Shown: positions 13,383 through 13,403 of the stretch, piece by piece
Position numbering within the stretch: position 1 is the stretch's first letter
Layout: each line of letters starts with the position of its first letter
Source: Acidobacteriota bacterium
GTDB taxonomy: Bacteria > Acidobacteriota > UBA6911 > RPQK01
Length of the DNA stretch: 13,403 nucleotides
Assembly: GCA_003819755.1 (NCBI GenBank)
Contig: RPQK01000112.1
Span: 1 to 13,403 of the forward strand
Direction of reading: 5' to 3'
Program-made: the position numbers and the translations under genes
Notes under the pieces: model-generated
The model's database searches: none
What the model saw: the letters and a program-made list of their open reading frames with translations, nothing else
What the model was told of the DNA's origin: nothing

Positions 13383-13403
13383 GAAGTGAGGAAGAAATGA
13401 TCA

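Noticed and set aside
1..13403. A novel defence or mobile gene system
   Set aside because: Every gene over 60 codons that is not a shadow matches a known family; no nuclease, toxin, reverse transcriptase, integrase or transposase motifs were seen.

Overview
The window is a dense, almost fully coding stretch of a moderately GC-rich Gram-negative bacterial chromosome. One partial gene lies on the minus strand (purF, cut by the left edge) and twelve genes lie on the plus strand. Lipopolysaccharide heptose genes (a GT9 heptosyltransferase and an HldA/RfaE-type kinase) point to an LPS-bearing outer membrane. The gene set (ruvAB, MoxR/DUF58/transglutaminase, rimO-yacG-pgpA, cinA-thpR) and the gaps filled with short tandem repeats would suit Acidobacteriota or a neighbouring phylum. 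That placement is an inference of low certainty, because no rRNA or marker tree can be read here. I see no phage, transposase, CRISPR or defence genes.

Layout. Positions 1-264 (minus) hold the N-terminus of amidophosphoribosyltransferase PurF, transcribed away from the rest. Positions 265-501 are a divergent intergenic region with an inverted array of heptanucleotide repeats. Positions 502-2131 are ruvA-ruvB (Holliday junction branch migration). Positions 2138-2249 are a second inverted heptad array. Positions 2291-6745 are a MoxR AAA+ ATPase, a DUF58 membrane protein and a membrane transglutaminase, a known conserved association. An unusually strong hairpin at 3256-3335 separates the MoxR gene from the other two. 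Positions 6897-8906 are rimO, yacG and pgpA as an overlapping operon. Positions 9007-11018 are cinA, thpR and a Trm112/UPF0434-like zinc protein. Positions 11042-11189 are a 148-bp near-perfect palindrome. Positions 11233-13264 are a heptosyltransferase overlapping a heptose-7-phosphate kinase. The last 139 bases are non-coding and end in another heptad array.

How it works together. The genes are mostly housekeeping: DNA recombination, ribosome modification (RimO), phospholipid synthesis (PgpA), nucleotide and cofactor repair (CinA), RNA processing (ThpR) and LPS core assembly (heptose kinase and transferase). I found no convincing new multi-gene system.

The more interesting signals are non-coding. 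(1) Three promoter-proximal genes (ruvA, moxR, rimO) have a -10 box ending only 7-8 nt before the start codon and no Shine-Dalgarno, which predicts leaderless mRNAs; most operon-internal genes have Shine-Dalgarno sequences. (2) A family of gap elements shares an architecture (tandem 7-9 nt units, usually in mirrored arms that fold into a hairpin) but not a sequence. (3) The 148-bp palindrome has a smaller hairpin nested in each arm. (4) The cinA Shine-Dalgarno sits in the loop of a perfect 8-bp hairpin.
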